64,000 bases of DNA. Source: JBAWWY01 sp037144355. Its GTDB lineage: Bacteria; Bacillota; Clostridia; Peptostreptococcales; Anaerovoracaceae. The stretch is from positions 19,286 through 83,285 of the forward strand of contig JBAWWY010000005.1 of NCBI GenBank assembly GCA_037144355.1, read 5' to 3'. Shown here piece by piece: positions 33,806-42,248 of the stretch. Each line of letters starts with the position of its first letter. The first letter of the stretch is position 1. The translations under genes were made by a program, and so were the position numbers. A model generated the notes under the pieces. That model worked only from the letters and a program-made list of their open reading frames with translations. It was not told the DNA's origin and did no database searches.

Positions 33806-35191
33806 ATGGTAAAAAGCTATGACATCGCTGTGATTGGCGCTGGACCTGCAGGTTATACAGCGGCTATAAAGGCCGCCGAGCTTGGCTTTTCGGTCTGCCT
33901 GATAGAGAGAAATGAAGTAGGGGGGACTTGCCTGAATGCTGGTTGCATACCAACTAAGACATTGATTCATACCGGAAATATCTTCCGCGAAATCAGAGAT
34001 TTTGAGAAAAACGGCATATTCGGATTGAATATTGAGTCATCCTATATCGATATGGAAAAATTGCAGGAGCGGAAAGAAGAAGTCGTTCAAAGGCTTAAAA
34101 ACGGAATACTTTACTTGCTCAAGAAGAATAATATTGATTTGATAGCAGGGGAAGCCTCCATACAAGATGTAAATTTAATCTTGGTAGGCGAAACTGAAAT
34201 CTCAGCAACTTATATTATTATTGCAACTGGAAGCAAGCCAATAAAACTCCATATACCCGGGGCGAATCTTCCGAATGTGGTTTATAGCGAAGAGCTATTA
34301 TCCAAAAGAGACAGGGCATATGAAGAACTGATAGTCATTGGTGGTGGTGTAATAGGAGTTGAATTCGCAATGCTCTATAATTCCCTAGGTTGCAAAGTCA
34401 CCATAATCGAGGCCTTGGAAAACCTTCTTCCAGAAATGGATAAGGAAATATCTCAAAATATAAGTTCTATAATGAAAAAACGAGGAATAAAAATCCTCAC
34501 AAAAACTACTTTGAAAAAAATCGAAACGGACATGGAGTTGAGCAACGAGCCGAGACTAATATGTACTGCGATTTTGAAAGACAAGGGCAAGGAGGAGATC
34601 ATAGCTTGTGATGGAGTGTTGATTGCGGTTGGTAGGAAAGCAGAATATGAGAACCTTTTTACTGGCAGACTGGCGTTTGGCGTTGAAGGGAATCGTATTT
34701 TGGCAGATCAGGATTTTCAGACAAACATCAAAGGGATATATGCAATAGGTGATGTCTCATCCAAAATCCAACTTGCTCATATGGCTTCAGCCCAGGGGAC
34801 CAGCCTTGCTTTTGCGCTAAGCGGGAGAAAAGGAGAAATTGACTTGAATACTGTGCCATCTTGCGTATATACAAGCCCGGAAATCGCTTCGGTGGGAATG
34901 ACTCTTGAGCAGGCGGAAAATCAAAATATTAAAGCAAAAGAGTTAAAAGTCCAAATGCAAGGGAACGGAAAATCGGTCATAGAAAAACAAGAAAGAGGAT
35001 TTATAAAAGTCATTATTGAAGAGGAAAGCGAAAAAATAATCGGCGCCCACATTATATGCAATAGGGCTACCGATATGATTTCAGAGTTTGTTTTAGCTAT
35101 TTCTTTGGGATTAACCAGGAGAGATTTGGCTAATATCATCAGGCCCCACCCAACTTATTCAGAATCTATTTCTGAGGTTCTTTTTCAATAA
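33806..35191 (+). CDS. lpd: Dihydrolipoamide dehydrogenase (L protein)
   Basis: FAD enzyme of 461 residues that reoxidises the dihydrolipoyl H protein with NAD+. Motifs: FAD site IGAGPAGYTAA, redox disulfide Cys42-Cys47 in GGTCLNAGCIPTK, NAD site VIGGGVIGVEFA, FAD site YAIGDV and the C-terminal His-Glu dyad region RPHPTYSES. It has no N-terminal lipoyl domain. ATG 33806 has GAGGTG; a GTG 9 bases earlier overlaps that site. It is last in the gcv operon, 33 bp after gcvPB, and converges on mnmA with a 26-bp overlap of coding sequence and no terminator between. Confidence 0.94.
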   Translation: MVKSYDIAVIGAGPAGYTAAIKAAELGFSVCLIERNEVGGTCLNAGCIPTKTLIHTGNIFREIRDFEKNGIFGLNIESSYIDMEKLQERKEEVVQRLKNGILYLLKKNNIDLIAGEASIQDVNLILVGETEISATYIIIATGSKPIKLHIPGANLPNVVYSEELLSKRDRAYEELIVIGGGVIGVEFAMLYNSLGCKVTIIEALENLLPEMDKEISQNISSIMKKRGIKILTKTTLKKIETDMELSNEPRLICTAILKDKGKEEIIACDGVLIAVGRKAEYENLFTGRLAFGVEGNRILADQDFQTNIKGIYAIGDVSSKIQLAHMASAQGTSLAFALSGRKGEIDLNTVPSCVYTSPEIASVGMTLEQAENQNIKAKELKVQMQGNGKSVIEKQERGFIKVIIEEESEKIIGAHIICNRATDMISEFVLAISLGLTRRDLANIIRPHPTYSESISEVLFQ

Positions 35192-36398
35192 TTCCGCCAC
35201 CAATAACTATATTCCCATTGTAAAGCACAACGGCTTGTCCTGGTGCTATGAAAGCCTGTGGCTCCAAAAATTCAACGAGAGCCCTTCCATTTGGAAGCGG
35301 AGTTACATTCACTTCAGTTTCCCTTGAAGAATATCTCACTTTTGCCAGTGCTTTGAATATCCCTGAAGGTTCACTGATGGAAATATAATTCATTTCTCTT
35401 GCTATAAGGGATGATTTTTTAATAGTATCCTTATTTCCTAATAATATAGTATTCTTTTCGACATCCTTGGCCAAAACATAAAGCGGTTCTTTCCAGGCAA
35501 TCCCTAGACCTTTTCTTTGCCCAACAGTGTAGTAAATTATACCTTTATGTCTTCCAAGAATGTTTCCGTCTTTATCAACAAAATTTCCAGGGAGTATCTT
35601 TTTCGAAGTGTGTCTTTTAATATATTCTGGGTATTCACCTTCATTAACGAAACAAATATCCTGGCTATCTGGCTTGTTGAAAACCTTAAGTCCCTTTTGC
35701 TCGGCCATAGTGCGTATTTCACTCTTGTTCAAATTGCCTAATGGCAATAAGAGATGACTAAGCTGATTCTGGGTTAGCATATAGAGGGCATAGCTCTGGT
35801 CCTTTGATGGATCGAGAGCTTTTTTTAAAATATACTTGCCTAAAACGTCATCATATTCTCGTATTGCATAATGGCCAGTTGCAATATAATCAATGTTAAG
35901 TTCGTAAGCTTTCTTAAGCATTGCCTCAAATTTTAAATATTTATTGCAGTAGATACAAGGATTTGGAGTTTCTCCATCCAAATAGGCTTGTATAAAATAA
36001 TCGATAACCTTTTCCTTAAATTCAGCTTTCATATTTAAAACATAAAAAGGAATTCCCAATTTGAAAGCAGTAGCTCTGGCGTCTTCAACATCATCAAGGG
36101 AGCAGCAAGTCTTGGAAGACTTCTTGCTGATTGCACCAGAATCGGAATCAGTACAACAAAGTTCAGAATCTTCACCAGTGCAGCCTGGACTTGGATCAGC
36201 ACAGCAGCCAGGGCTTGGGTCATTACAACATCCCTCGCTTGGATCCGCACAACAAGGTGAATCCTCGGTCTCCAGCAGTTTAAGAGTAACTCCCGTAACT
36301 TCATAACCTTGGTCAAGGAGAATAGAAGCAGCAACAGAGCTGTCGACTCCGCCACTCATTCCAACCATAACTGTCTTTCCAAATATTTTTTCTTTCAT
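35166..36398 (-). CDS. mnmA: tRNA 2-thiouridine synthase MnmA with cysteine-rich insertion
   Basis: Adenylates U34 of Lys/Glu/Gln tRNAs and inserts sulfur. The PP-loop GMSGGVDSS (13-21), catalytic Cys148 in TPNPCIYC and Cys249 in DSQDICFV are present, so the enzyme appears functional. At 410 residues it is about 45 longer than usual. The excess lies at about 44-98, between the second strand (GVTLKL) and CCSLDDVEDA. It consists of three octapeptides CC-x-DPS-x-G followed by CTGEDSELCC and a Ser-rich spacer, with 11 cysteines between 49 and 99. It is last in a minus-strand block behind a cysteine desulfurase 22 bp upstream, the usual sulfur donor. The insert's role is unknown. Confidence 0.93.
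   Translation of the reverse strand: MKEKIFGKTVMVGMSGGVDSSVAASILLDQGYEVTGVTLKLLETEDSPCCADPSEGCCNDPSPGCCADPSPGCTGEDSELCCTDSDSGAISKKSSKTCCSLDDVEDARATAFKLGIPFYVLNMKAEFKEKVIDYFIQAYLDGETPNPCIYCNKYLKFEAMLKKAYELNIDYIATGHYAIREYDDVLGKYILKKALDPSKDQSYALYMLTQNQLSHLLLPLGNLNKSEIRTMAEQKGLKVFNKPDSQDICFVNEGEYPEYIKRHTSKKILPGNFVDKDGNILGRHKGIIYYTVGQRKGLGIAWKEPLYVLAKDVEKNTILLGNKDTIKKSSLIAREMNYISISEPSGIFKALAKVRYSSRETEVNVTPLPNGRALVEFLEPQAFIAPGQAVVLYNGNIVIGGGIIEKEPQK
36183..36254 (-). repeat. Three tandem 24-bp repeats encoding CC-x-DPS-x-G in mnmA
   Basis: Residues 49-56, 57-64 and 65-72 are CCADPSEG, CCNDPSPG and CCADPSPG. The DNA copies differ at several third positions, so the duplication is not very recent or the protein sequence is under selection. 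Confidence 0.85.
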
Positions 36399-36420
36399 AT
36401 CTATCCCAATCTATTATAAT

Positions 36421-37563
36421 TTATTCTAATCTAGAAATAGCCTTCTTTAGTTCCTCTATCATAATGTCAATTTCATCTTTAGTGTTGTATTTCCCAAAGC
36501 TAAATCTCACTGCGCTCTGAGCCTCTATCGTTGAGAAGCCCAAGGCAAGTAGAACGTGTGAGGCATCAGTTGAACCAGAGGCACAAGCTGAACCTGTAGA
36601 TGCGAAAATGCCTTTGGAATCAAGCATCATAATTACTGTTTCGCCAGAAACAGATTTAAATGATATATTAAGGCTCCCTGGGAGCCTATTTGTTGGATGC
36701 CCATTCAAAACAGAATCAGGTAAGACAGTATTGAACTTCGCCAATGCATATTCTCTCAGAGAAGTAATATACTTGATATTTTCATCTAATTCATTGGTTA
36801 TAAGCTCAATCGCTTTGCCAAATCCAACGATACCGCATACATTTTCAGTTCCCGGTCTGATTCCACGTTCCTGGTAACCCCCATGGATTAGTGGTTTGAT
36901 ATTTGTACCTTTTCTAACATAAAGAGCCCCAATACCCTTAGGCCCATAAATCTTATGGGACGAAATTGTCAGGAGATCAACTCTTGGGGAATTTACATCA
37001 AGGGAAATGGCCCCCAATGATTGTACTGCATCCGTATGAAAATAAATGCCGTTTGATGCAGCTAGAGCTGCTACTTCATCGACTGGCTGGAAAGTACCAA
37101 CCTCGTTGTTTGAGTGCATTATTGAAATCAAAATAGTATCTTTACAGATCTCTCTTTCAAGTTGCTTTATATTTACAACTCCAAATTTATCCACATCAAG
37201 ATAAGTGATTCTAAATCCTTCTTCCAAAAGAGCCTCGCATGGATTGAGAACTGCCTTGTGCTCTATTTTAGAGGTTATTATATGATTTCCTTTTGAACGG
37301 TTAGCCCGTGCGATACCAAACACGGCTAAATTATCCGCCTCGGTGCCTCCGCTTGTGAATATTATTTCTTCAGGCTTCGCACCAATAGCTTTTGCAATTT
37401 GTTCCCTTGATATGGACAAGGCCATTTTGCTTCGCCTGCCGATAGAATAAACAGAAGAAGGGTTGCCATAGAAAGCCTCCATATAAGGTTGCATTTCCAT
37501 GATAACCTGCCTTCTAAGCTGCGTCGTTGCTGCGTTGTCGAAATAGATTTCTTTTTTCTCCAT
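36421..37563 (-). CDS. Cysteine desulfurase (IscS/NifS family)
   Basis: PLP enzyme of 380 residues that converts cysteine to alanine and a protein persulfide. The PLP lysine is Lys204 in SSHKIYGPKG, with His102 stacking on the cofactor, and the persulfide-carrying Cys327 is in STGSACASGS. FDNAATT at the N-terminus and RPGTENV are typical. ATG 37563 has AGGAC about 9 bases away. It sits 22 bp upstream of mnmA and 89 bp downstream of a sulfhydrylase gene. No iscU or iscR is adjacent, so tRNA thiolation is the best-supported job. Confidence 0.92.
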   Translation of the reverse strand: MEKKEIYFDNAATTQLRRQVIMEMQPYMEAFYGNPSSVYSIGRRSKMALSISREQIAKAIGAKPEEIIFTSGGTEADNLAVFGIARANRSKGNHIITSKIEHKAVLNPCEALLEEGFRITYLDVDKFGVVNIKQLEREICKDTILISIMHSNNEVGTFQPVDEVAALAASNGIYFHTDAVQSLGAISLDVNSPRVDLLTISSHKIYGPKGIGALYVRKGTNIKPLIHGGYQERGIRPGTENVCGIVGFGKAIELITNELDENIKYITSLREYALAKFNTVLPDSVLNGHPTNRLPGSLNISFKSVSGETVIMMLDSKGIFASTGSACASGSTDASHVLLALGFSTIEAQSAVRFSFGKYNTKDEIDIMIEELKKAISRLE

Positions 37564-37652
37564 TTTTAGTTTGTCCTATATGATTGGATATATTCACACA
37601 GATTCCATATCTGTTCTGTCAATTATAGCTTAACTTGGAAGGTATTGATGAT

Positions 37653-38942
37653 TTATTTTGCAGACTTAAGCAAAGCTTGATCCAAGTCGTCGATTATATC
37701 GGATACATCTTCTATACCAATGGAAAGCCTTATCTGTTCTGGCAATACTCCGGCAGCTATTTGTTCACTTTCTGAAAGCTGTGCATGGGTGGTACTGGCA
37801 GGATGTATTACAAGTGACTTGGCATCTCCCACATTTGCGACCAAGGAAAAAAGTTCCAGGCTGTCTATAAATTTTTTGCCAGCTTCAACTCCTCCTTTGA
37901 TTCCAAAAGTGAAAATAGATCCTGGCCCTTTGGGAAGATATTTTTTCGAAAGAGCATGGTATTTATTGCTTGGCAGACCAGGGTAATTTACCCAGACAAC
38001 ATTGTCATGGGATTCTAAAAATTCCGCAACCTTTTGTGCGTTGGCTACGTGTCTCTCCATTCTCAAGGCAAGTGTTTCAAGCCCTTGAATGAATAAGAAG
38101 GCATTGAATGGGCTTAAAGCCGCACCAATATCTCTCAGTAGTTGCAATCTAGCCTTTGCAATAAAAGCTGCAGCACCAATATCTTGAGCATATCTTATTC
38201 CACCATAGCTTGGGTCTGGTTCAGTGAACCCAGGGAATTTGCCACTTGCCGCCCAATCGAATTTACCAGCATCGACAATAACTCCGCCTATGGAAGTTCC
38301 ATGGCCTCCAATAAACTTTGTTGCGGAGTGTATTACTATATCGGCGCCAAAATCAATTGGCTTGATTAAGTATGGGGTTCCAAATGTATTATCAATGATC
38401 AATGGCAAGCCGTTGTCGTGGGCAATTTTGGAAATCGCTTCGATATCAGCAACATTGATCCTTGGATTCCCTATTGTTTCAATATATATGGCTTTGGTTT
38501 TATCGGATATTGCATTTTTAAAGTTTTCTGGTTCATCTGGATCTACGAAAATCGTCTTTATTCCCAGCCTTGGCAAAGTCAGTGAGAAGAGGTTGTAAGT
38601 CCCTCCATATAAAGTTGAGGCTGCAACAATCTCATCTCCAGCACCAGCAATATTCAAAATTGCAAAAGTAACCGCTGAAGACCCGGAAGCTAGCGCCAAT
38701 GCTCCAATTCCACCTTCAAGCTGTGCTATTCTCTGCTCAAAGACATCTGTTGTAGGGTTCATGATTCTGGTATAAATATTGCCACCTTTTTTTAAAGCGA
38801 AAAGATCGGCCGCATGGTCGGCATTTTCAAATAGATAAGAAGTTGTCTGATAAATAGGAACAGCCCTCGCGCCTGTTGTCGGGTCTGCTACCTGGCCTCC
38901 GTGGATTGCCAGAGTGTTGAATTTTAAATTGTCTTTACTCAT
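37653..38942 (-). CDS. O-acetylhomoserine (thiol)-lyase, Cys/Met metabolism PLP enzyme
   Basis: Enzyme of 429 residues of the MetY type, which makes homocysteine from O-acetylhomoserine and sulfide. The PLP lysine is Lys209 in HSATKFIGGHGT. The N-terminal TLAIHGGQVADPTTGARAVPIYQTTSY region and YTRIMNPT fit O-acetylhomoserine rather than cystathionine enzymes, and the long central region (GFTEPDPSYGG) is typical of MetY. ATG 38942 has AAGGAGAG. A consensus promoter lies at 39032-39060. It heads the block leading to cysteine desulfurase and mnmA. Methionine gamma-lyase activity cannot be excluded by eye. Confidence 0.88.
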   Translation of the reverse strand: MSKDNLKFNTLAIHGGQVADPTTGARAVPIYQTTSYLFENADHAADLFALKKGGNIYTRIMNPTTDVFEQRIAQLEGGIGALALASGSSAVTFAILNIAGAGDEIVAASTLYGGTYNLFSLTLPRLGIKTIFVDPDEPENFKNAISDKTKAIYIETIGNPRINVADIEAISKIAHDNGLPLIIDNTFGTPYLIKPIDFGADIVIHSATKFIGGHGTSIGGVIVDAGKFDWAASGKFPGFTEPDPSYGGIRYAQDIGAAAFIAKARLQLLRDIGAALSPFNAFLFIQGLETLALRMERHVANAQKVAEFLESHDNVVWVNYPGLPSNKYHALSKKYLPKGPGSIFTFGIKGGVEAGKKFIDSLELFSLVANVGDAKSLVIHPASTTHAQLSESEQIAAGVLPEQIRLSIGIEDVSDIIDDLDQALLKSAK

Positions 38943-38996
38943 TTCTTTCTCTCCTTAATTGCTCATATGGATATAAGCAGATTATTAAAACATACT

Positions 38997-39010
38997 AAAC
39001 ATATATGTTT
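38997..39010. promoter_or_regulatory. 14-bp palindrome in the leader of the sulfhydrylase gene
   Basis: AAACATATATGTTT is a perfect palindrome about 15-28 bases downstream of the predicted transcription start, a usual position for a repressor site. The regulator is unknown. Confidence 0.4.
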
Positions 39011-39031
39011 ACAAGTGTTATATTTTAAGCA

Positions 39032-39060
39032 ATTATAATATGGCAGAATTCAGTTGTCAA
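39032..39060 (-). promoter_or_regulatory. Consensus sigma-A promoter of the sulfur block
   Basis: On the minus strand, TTGACA (39060-39055), 17 bp, TATAAT (39037-39032): both hexamers and the spacing are perfect. The leader to ATG 38942 is about 83 nt, too short for a SAM riboswitch. Confidence 0.8.
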
Positions 39061-39110
39061 GAAATATTATAATATAAATATCAACAAATGTAATCATTAT
39101 AAAAATAAGA

Positions 39111-39148
39111 GAAAAACTGCATGTTGAGAATTTCCAACATGCAGCTTT
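39111..39148 (-). terminator. Rho-independent terminator of hcp
   Basis: CTGCATGTTG (39118-39127) and CAACATGCAG (39135-39144) form a perfect stem. Read on the minus strand it is followed by TTTTTC, so it terminates hcp transcription before the sulfhydrylase promoter. Confidence 0.75.
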
Positions 39149-39239
39149 TAACATTTCAATTTCGTTGATTTTGTTTCATTTCATTTACATACTTTGATTA
39201 ACGCCAGTAAGTCTTGAATCTAACTATTCAAATGTATCC

Positions 39240-40769
39240 CTAGCCTAGAATTTTCTTTAAATCTTCTTCCGCAGTGGATATTGGCGAAATATTGTAGTTG
39301 TCTACTAGGATCTTTAAAACATTTGGAGATACGAATGCAGGCAATGTTGGTCCAAGATAAATGTTTTTAATTCCTAAAGCAAGTAATGTTAATAATACGA
39401 TTACAGCCTTTTGTTCGTACCAGGAAAGTATTATTGATAGTGGCAGATCATTAACTCCACATTCAAATGCTTCTGCTAAAGCAATAGCTACTTTGATCGC
39501 ACTATAAGCATCGTTGCATTGACCCATGTCCATTATTCTTGGGAATCCACCTATTTCACCAAGATCAAGGTCATTAAATCTGAACTTGCCACAGGCAAGA
39601 GTAAGAATTATTGAATCGGCAGGAGCCTTTTGGACAAATTCAGTATAGTAATTTCTACCAGGTTTGGCTCCGTCACATCCTCCAACAAGGAAGAAGCGGG
39701 ATATTGCTCCAGCCTTTACAGCTTCAACAACAGTTCCAGCAGCGGCAAGAACAGTTCCATGTCCAAAACCAGTTATTAGAGTATCACCGCCATTTATTCC
39801 GGTCATCTTCTTTTCTTCATTATAACCACCAAGTTCAAGAGCTTTTTTTATTACCGGTGTAAAATCCTTCTTGTCATCGATGTGAGTCATGCCTGGGTAT
39901 TGAACCAAAGCGGTTGTGAAAATCCTATCCGCATAATTGGCTTTGACTGGCATGATACAGTTAGTCGTAAATAGTACGGCACCAGGAAGGTCGATAAATT
40001 CCTTTTGCTGATTCTGCCAAGCAGTACCAAAGTTGCCTTTCAAATGCTTGAATGCTTTCAATTTTGGATAAGCATGACATGGAAGCATTTCTCCATGAGT
40101 ATAGATATTGATTCCTTTTCCTTCTGTTTGTTGCAACAAATGGTAAAGATCTAAAAGGTCATGGCCAGATACTACGATAAATGGTCCTTTTTCAATATTT
40201 GTTGATACTTTTGTTGGGACTGGTGTACCATAAGTTTCTGTATTTGCCTTGTCAAGTAAAGCCATGCATTTTAAATTTACATTTCCAAGTTCAAGAACCA
40301 TAGCTAAAAGTTCATCAGCGGATAAATCCTGTGATAAGGCTTTCAGTCCTTTGGCAAATTCTGCATTTACCTCATCGTCAATATAGCCAAGAACTAAAGC
40401 GTGATGAGCATAGGCAGCCATTCCCTTTAGCCCGAACAATATCAATGATTGAAGTGATCGAATATCCTCATTTGCTCCCCATATGGAGTTCATGTCCAAA
40501 GTCGTTTCGGTCTTTGGACCTAACTTGTCAAGAATCACTTTAAGCGAATCATCATCAAAGTTTACATTTGTAACCTCGGTGAATAAGCCCTCAATAATTG
40601 TTGTATAGTCTGCTTGTGTTAAAACTGGTTTTTTTGCAAGATCAATTAACTTGCCTGTTATTTCATCCTGAAGATTTGCAGTTGTTGGCTGTTTGCCACA
40701 CACGCCCCCGCTTGAACAACCTTTTCCACCAGCCGTCTGTTCGCATTGAAAACAAAACATATTTCCCAT
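39240..40769 (-). CDS. hcp: Hydroxylamine reductase / hybrid cluster protein
   Basis: Fe-S protein of 509 residues implicated in detoxifying nitric oxide or hydroxylamine. The N-terminal cubane cysteines are Cys6, 9, 18 and 24 (CX2CX8CX5C), the spacing of the Hcp of strict anaerobes rather than the CX2CX11CX6C of enterics. Hybrid-cluster ligands are visible around HGEMLPCHAYP, NCIM, LACGKFRFNDLDLGEIGGFPRIMDMGQCND and WYEQKAV. ATG 40769 has GGGAG 8 bases upstream; an ATG 18 bases earlier does not. It is divergent from a Crp/Fnr regulator with a candidate operator between them. No hcr reductase gene is adjacent. Confidence 0.95.
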   Translation of the reverse strand: MGNMFCFQCEQTAGGKGCSSGGVCGKQPTTANLQDEITGKLIDLAKKPVLTQADYTTIIEGLFTEVTNVNFDDDSLKVILDKLGPKTETTLDMNSIWGANEDIRSLQSLILFGLKGMAAYAHHALVLGYIDDEVNAEFAKGLKALSQDLSADELLAMVLELGNVNLKCMALLDKANTETYGTPVPTKVSTNIEKGPFIVVSGHDLLDLYHLLQQTEGKGINIYTHGEMLPCHAYPKLKAFKHLKGNFGTAWQNQQKEFIDLPGAVLFTTNCIMPVKANYADRIFTTALVQYPGMTHIDDKKDFTPVIKKALELGGYNEEKKMTGINGGDTLITGFGHGTVLAAAGTVVEAVKAGAISRFFLVGGCDGAKPGRNYYTEFVQKAPADSIILTLACGKFRFNDLDLGEIGGFPRIMDMGQCNDAYSAIKVAIALAEAFECGVNDLPLSIILSWYEQKAVIVLLTLLALGIKNIYLGPTLPAFVSPNVLKILVDNYNISPISTAEEDLKKILG

Positions 40770-40853
40770 TTTAATTTCTCCCTTCACATTTACAATCCTA
40801 AAATAGATTAATTATTATTTTTATTTAAGCACTCAAGTTGCTTTTATAACTGG

Positions 40854-40896
40854 ATTATAGTACAGTGAAGATATATTGTGCGTTGCCATAGCAACG
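40854..40896 (-). promoter_or_regulatory. hcp promoter with Crp/Fnr-type operator centred at -41.5
   Basis: CGTTGC-CATA-GCAACG (40881-40896) is a perfect 6-4-6 palindrome with the 5-4-5 core layout of Fnr-family sites (GTTGC-N4-GCAAC). A perfect minus-strand TATAAT occupies 40859-40854, placing the start at about 40847 and the palindrome centre at -41.5, the position for a class II activator. The -35 region is poor, as expected for activator dependence. Confidence 0.7.
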
Positions 40897-40956
40897 AAAT
40901 AATTAAAATAACAAAATAATTAATAAACCTTTACTATAAGTCTAGGAGATGAAAAT

Positions 40957-41685
40957 ATGGATAACAACAGCACTTCATTCGGGGATTTGCCAAAAGCGGA
41001 GAATGAAAGACTACATAAGGCCGCAACTGCATTGGCTGGGTCAAGACTTTTTTACGGAATAAATGATGATGAAATAGAAAGCCTCTTACAATGCCTAAGG
41101 GCCTCATTCGGCAAATTCCAAAAGGGACAATTTCTCCTGATGGAAGGTGATCCCGTTAGACATATAGGAATTTTATTCAGTGGAACTGCTGAAATTATCA
41201 AAGAGGATGCATTTGGCAGGAGAACCATTGTTAGCACACTCGGTCCTCTTGATATGTTTGCTGAAGCTTTGGTATGTGCGGAAGTAGAAGAGAGCCCAGT
41301 ATCAGTGGTGGCCAGCAGCGAGGGTTGGCTTTGCTTTATCGACTATAAGCGTATAACAACGAGCTGCAACTCCGCTTGTGGATTCCATACCAGATTAATC
41401 CAAAACATGTTGAGCATTTTGGCAAATAAGAATGTGATGTTTAATAAAAAGGTGGATTACCTTCTAATGAAGGGCATGAGAGAGAGGATTTCGGCATATC
41501 TTTTGGATCAAGCGAAAAGCAAAAAAACCCTCACTTTTTCAATACCGTTCAATAGGGAAGAACTGGCTGATTGGCTCGCTGTAGATAGGAGCGCATTATC
41601 GAGAGAACTTGGCAAGATGAAGGGCGAAGGAATTATTGACTACAAAAAAAATAATTTCTCCATTAAAGATAAAGATAGAATGTAA
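40957..41685 (+). CDS. Crp/Fnr-family regulator, probably HcpR-like
   Basis: Regulator of 242 residues. The N-terminal cyclic-nucleotide-binding fold (about 25-145; FQKGQFLLMEGDPVRHIGILFSGTAEI) is followed by a dimer helix and a C-terminal winged helix (about 190-240) with FNREELADWLAVDRSALSRELGKM. It has no N-terminal Fnr cysteine cluster. ATG 40957 has TAGGAG. Divergent placement from hcp with an Fnr-type palindrome between them suggests it senses nitrosative stress and activates hcp, as HcpR proteins do in other anaerobes; the assignment is by context. Confidence 0.82.
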   Translation: MDNNSTSFGDLPKAENERLHKAATALAGSRLFYGINDDEIESLLQCLRASFGKFQKGQFLLMEGDPVRHIGILFSGTAEIIKEDAFGRRTIVSTLGPLDMFAEALVCAEVEESPVSVVASSEGWLCFIDYKRITTSCNSACGFHTRLIQNMLSILANKNVMFNKKVDYLLMKGMRERISAYLLDQAKSKKTLTFSIPFNREELADWLAVDRSALSRELGKMKGEGIIDYKKNNFSIKDKDRM

Positions 41686-41717
41686 GATAGCAACTTTTTA
41701 CTCATCTTACATTCTAT
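41675..41717. terminator. 14-bp perfect inverted repeat spanning the regulator's stop codon
   Basis: ATAGAATGTAAGAT (41675-41688) pairs with ATCTTACATTCTAT (41704-41717). It lies between convergent genes but has no T-run on either strand, so it may terminate weakly or protect mRNA ends. Confidence 0.5.
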
Positions 41718-41794
41718 ATATTTAATGAAGCCTATTTATTTCTTGTTGATTTTTTAAATGATACTGATCTTTGTTTTAAATAAATATTACAGAA

Positions 41795-42202
41795 CTATAT
41801 AATTGCCTCCTTTTCGACTTTATCAATCAATTCCAGCACTTTCAATTGAATAATATCCCGAGTTTTTCGAAATTCCTCAATTGGCTTGCCAACAGGATCT
41901 TCTAGTCCCCAATCCGCCCGATAATCATTGGGGAGAAAAGGGCATTCAACTCCACATCCCATAGTTATCAAAATGTCGATTTCATATGGAATCTGGCCAA
42001 GCAGCTTTGGACGTTGGGATGAAATATCAATCCCGACTTCCATCATGACTTCAATTGCCAAAGGATTTACGGCATCAGATGGATGCGTTCCTGCGCTGTA
42101 ACTTTCAAGTATATGACTGCCTAAAGTTTTGGCCCACCCCTCAGCCATCTGACTTCTACAGGAATTACCCGTGCAGACAAATGCGGTCTTATATTTTTTC
42201 AT
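41795..42202 (-). CDS. arsC: Arsenate reductase, low-molecular-weight phosphatase type
   Basis: Reduces arsenate to arsenite for export. The 135-residue protein has the P-loop CTGNSCRS (Cys10, Cys15) and two further cysteines, Cys83 and Cys87, in TMGCGVECPF. The 4-residue spacing is shorter than the Cys82-Cys89 of the S. aureus/B. subtilis enzyme, so the disulfide relay loop differs. DWGLEDPVGK is a typical arsC segment. ATG 42202 has AGAAGG upstream. It is the last gene of arsR-acr3-arsC. Confidence 0.92.
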   Translation of the reverse strand: MKKYKTAFVCTGNSCRSQMAEGWAKTLGSHILESYSAGTHPSDAVNPLAIEVMMEVGIDISSQRPKLLGQIPYEIDILITMGCGVECPFLPNDYRADWGLEDPVGKPIEEFRKTRDIIQLKVLELIDKVEKEAII

Positions 42203-42248
42203 CTTCAACACCTTCTATTCAATTAAGATTTATTTATTTTAAATTTAT

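Noticed and set aside
36035..36355. Overlapping antisense or alternative-frame proteins across the mnmA repeat
   Set aside because: They are produced by the 24-bp periodicity, have no ribosome sites, and resemble no family.
38943..39054. SAM or other sulfur riboswitch before the sulfhydrylase gene
   Set aside because: The transcript leader is about 83 nt and has no multi-helix core; only a 14-bp palindrome is present.
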